Origin: Eggerthellaceae bacterium
GTDB lineage: Bacteria > Actinomycetota > Coriobacteriia > Coriobacteriales > Eggerthellaceae
DNA length: 15,184 nt
Reading direction: 5' to 3'
NCBI GenBank assembly: GCA_003452695.1
Contig: DMNP01000377.1
Coordinates: 1 to 15,184, forward strand
This document shows positions 14,901-15,184 of this stretch, piece by piece. Position 1 is the first letter of the stretch; each line of letters begins with the position of its first letter. Both the position numbers and the translations under genes were made by a program. The notes under the pieces were generated by a model. That model saw nothing but the letters and a program-made list of their open reading frames with translations, was not told the DNA's origin and searched no databases.

Positions 14901-15184
14901 GAACAGGAGTCCGAGCCCTATCGGTACACGTATACCGCGACCGGCTCCGGCGGCACGCAGAACGTGGCGTTTACCAACACCCACAAGGCCCTTCCCGTGG
15001 AAGTCCATGTTGCGATGGTGGAGAATGACGGCACCAACGGCGGGATTATCCAAAGGGATACCGCGCTCAGAAACGCAACAGAGGCGAATTACAAGTTTGA
15101 CCTGGCGTTGGGAACAAGCGAAACGCTCCTTGCAAAACTACCGGCAGTCGCATATTCCACGACTGAAGGAGAAGGGGACGAAGC
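8910..15184 (+). CDS. Giant multidomain surface protein (InlB-B repeats, pilin-like modules), 3' end outside window
   Basis: One frame is open without a stop from before 8910 to the window edge, at least 2,091 residues, and continues beyond. Residues 23-50 are hydrophobic (FAVVQVVVGVLLTGLLFAMG) and serve as signal or anchor. An Ala/Ser/Asp/Glu-rich linker runs to about 210. A beta-rich module occurs twice, about 211-385 (KSIVVSVAFDEQAGIPDDAE to FSEFALAGI) and 549-690 (EYRISVTFDATAGIPDGAQ to FSVYVLIG). About eight InlB-B/Listeria-Bacteroides-type repeats follow, marked by VFAGWYKGS, MAFFGWSETP, FTFGGWYTG, YVFSNWYLDQ, YTYAGWYEV, YAFVGWQV, ATFLGWSD and LFRYWATR (about residues 752-1585). From about 1860 Thr-rich segments with PFTFDLLV and QNVAFTNTHKALPVEVHVAM resemble pilin/SpaA-like stalk modules. 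Such proteins are adhesins anchored at the Gram-positive surface; a sorting signal would be outside the window. Codon use changes near 10848 (residue 647). The alternative start at 8805 adds 35 residues. Confidence 0.85.
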   Translation, partial: MSMIHAPKEEKLQRTWENLRTYGGFAVVQVVVGVLLTGLLFAMGIVPLATGTGIFANSVLQQVSTANNEWDARTGAAAAPQATSALPNGGGIATRAALDANAPTSQAPVAVAQEGNARTTDNAVSERQSPSALADGLAYAQEPASEADGTAEAKHANAAGEDAEAEADASHGAAGASSSSAASAGSARSAASAPAGSADREARAQSDDKTTIEKTIKTAEGKSIVVSVAFDEQAGIPDDAELSVVQAIRTPEGYDPKSQKFKNRPFDTEHFLTAREMNARTKALADDFEVRDDEYLFHTSFLEIDIQSNGKSVVPASEVEVTIETSTIDATVTDALEVARYEGNDPDTHERIYEPLGIDNQSTKKSGAKLVFYTDTFSEFALAGIATPLISWESRGADITVLGSWRSVVHVTDAFAEELEGDAWIVEAFQAQSELKDEFAKVREADPGYEPALWLSASPFDDPGLEETGALEGYRLNDGAFGDRVFASQGTKAPATLKSGEGIALVWDPYALGGRVEQGESDGAKSSSALADYRAAWSGMTAGQLAVHTLDQTLTASDGNEYRISVTFDATAGIPDGAQLVVSEIREDAEGYDAYVAQSAAALGATAESVQMAKAFDISLIDPATDQEYQPNANVAVSIELLKDDLNNYANVDVVHIPDGAGEDARVMDATVRGESVDFETDGFSVYVLIGSDGQTVTPQSTYTFWIPNEDAPGTYKEYSFTDSQGRTVFKQTITSGEELIVPQLASTDTEVFAGWYKGSTIGGSLTLDDEPYNFDSITITENSAVDLYAVYKSYATVIFHDQYDSDSKTFPVAYTRRAELVTAGEGESATTSATVNISDLSTTYTSSGGAKMAFFGWSETPITTPGAAKDDEGNDVAAIFADAEGCITVSGEKHLYPIFREVHRLSYYAAQSGKGADYVPPADYFAGDAIPVPLPTTAMDGFTFGGWYTGTLATTTEGSSTVETVNYGAQITNADGSLVSSADDAGAYISAGKLYLRADTTLYAYWTAATTADYQVVVWRQNPSDADGLEDENKTYSYAESAILTGTIGASASVPAEYTQRSYEGYSYSRCDDAKSITADGGLVLNVYYDKNSGYVPSGSYTLTFVDSVTEAGKTSESLPVNYPDISYDASIADKIPEEPTSGRSGYVFSNWYLDQACTIPANLSKMPDHDLTVYAGWETGWYMVTIDPNYGALYAEENGAGTGATWFWSSFEGEPIGEYTHVTRDYVESSSGTWYFVDHSGDGKGGSNGWADRHTYYTQNPALATEDTTFEYAPGVYTYAGWYEVYLDADGNEIGEAAEPYDFSQHTDHNTKLRLHWKKEGAYYLAYDAGDGTLEDGTKSALLPEGYADYAEVALAQSAIAPAGYAFVGWQVRGDDSATVYAPGQTFTLHADDAKRVSGKDVVYLDAVYAKVGTAAIVYNANGGTVAENDVNFGKAPDSATDEWNAASGTVDATAGTATVSGLVNNSKFKLSDGTGFSAPSGSNATFLGWSDKAVCDDSATYYSNEGDVIYGVSEATTLYAVWGAQVTYNLNSADANWGDEAWDTAVYTRTGDAYSQTANLGTTISEPDKVPVYAGEDGRLFRYWATRTATGDEANPYSYTEYDFSQQVTGALDLYAYWGEANTVPVHAVDASAADLEDKTGADGWNVTDVTVSATETALNGASHVTTPSGDYEFAFVAVASDLDSIFEDNAVTAIKYENKKIQVQYAGESTFSVLDEGEELYFVYYQKKALNIGYKSMASSGVLENATTSEAPTATDALLGEYNMSSQLTAPLDLASGFTNYAFAIGSVDAGGETQMNASNLSLITNAVGPSDPVPTLRVRNAWRGFEYATEAGDNAVWTSCGYAPQLYVVYYSQQPTVVMFDEKTVGTGAVMDTPFTFDLLVTEATTTTVSVQAQTKNDSGEWEDSGDPTETTTTGTPETIFDTAAEGNQPYILKNGEANSSILFYSETISRTEGEDNGGNTREVTTTTTVTAQTARITQTANDAFTTAINGAEQESEPYRYTYTATGSGGTQNVAFTNTHKALPVEVHVAMVENDGTNGGIIQRDTALRNATEANYKFDLALGTSETLLAKLPAVAYSTTEGEGDE

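Noticed and set aside
13611..15053. 480-codon open frame on the minus strand
   Set aside because: Antisense to the continuous surface-protein frame, which has recognisable repeats; the minus translation has none.

Overview
The window looks like a piece of a high-GC chromosome from the Coriobacteriia, most likely an Eggerthellaceae-type gut actinobacterium. This is an inference from strong GC/GC-ending codon use in the housekeeping genes, a SEC-C-type methionine aminopeptidase, large secreted proteins with a Lys-rich C-terminal module, and dispersed short palindromes. I cannot name the genus from sequence alone. I see no tRNA, rRNA, CRISPR array or transposase gene.

Positions 1-4835 are a forward block: the 3' part of pheS, then pheT, then a two-HD-domain HD-GYP-type phosphodiesterase. 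PheS and PheT form the alpha2beta2 phenylalanyl-tRNA synthetase. A perfect 62-bp inverted repeat with a 65-nt loop sits between pheS and pheT. A second element with nearly the same 65-nt loop but entirely different 44-bp arms fills the gap between the HD-GYP gene and the convergent map gene (5076-5963, minus).

Positions 5964-8909 hold a minus-strand gene for a 732-residue secreted protein (signal peptide, large unrecognised region, one Big_2-like Ig domain, Lys-rich tail). Two copies of a 27-bp palindrome lie on either side of it. A roughly 600-bp gene-free spacer with AT-rich direct repeats separates it from the next gene.

From about 8910 to the right edge one plus-strand reading frame stays open with no stop, at least 2,091 codons. 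It encodes a very large surface protein with an N-terminal signal/anchor segment, an Ala/Ser/Asp-rich linker, two copies of a beta-rich module, about eight InlB-B-type repeats and pilin-like C-terminal modules. Its 3' end lies beyond the window. Base composition and codon use change sharply near 10848, in the middle of the second module, so the gene appears mosaic.

The most unusual signal is the pair of long hairpin elements: conserved loop, non-homologous but individually perfect arms, one of them further enclosed by inverted copies of the dispersed 30-bp palindrome.
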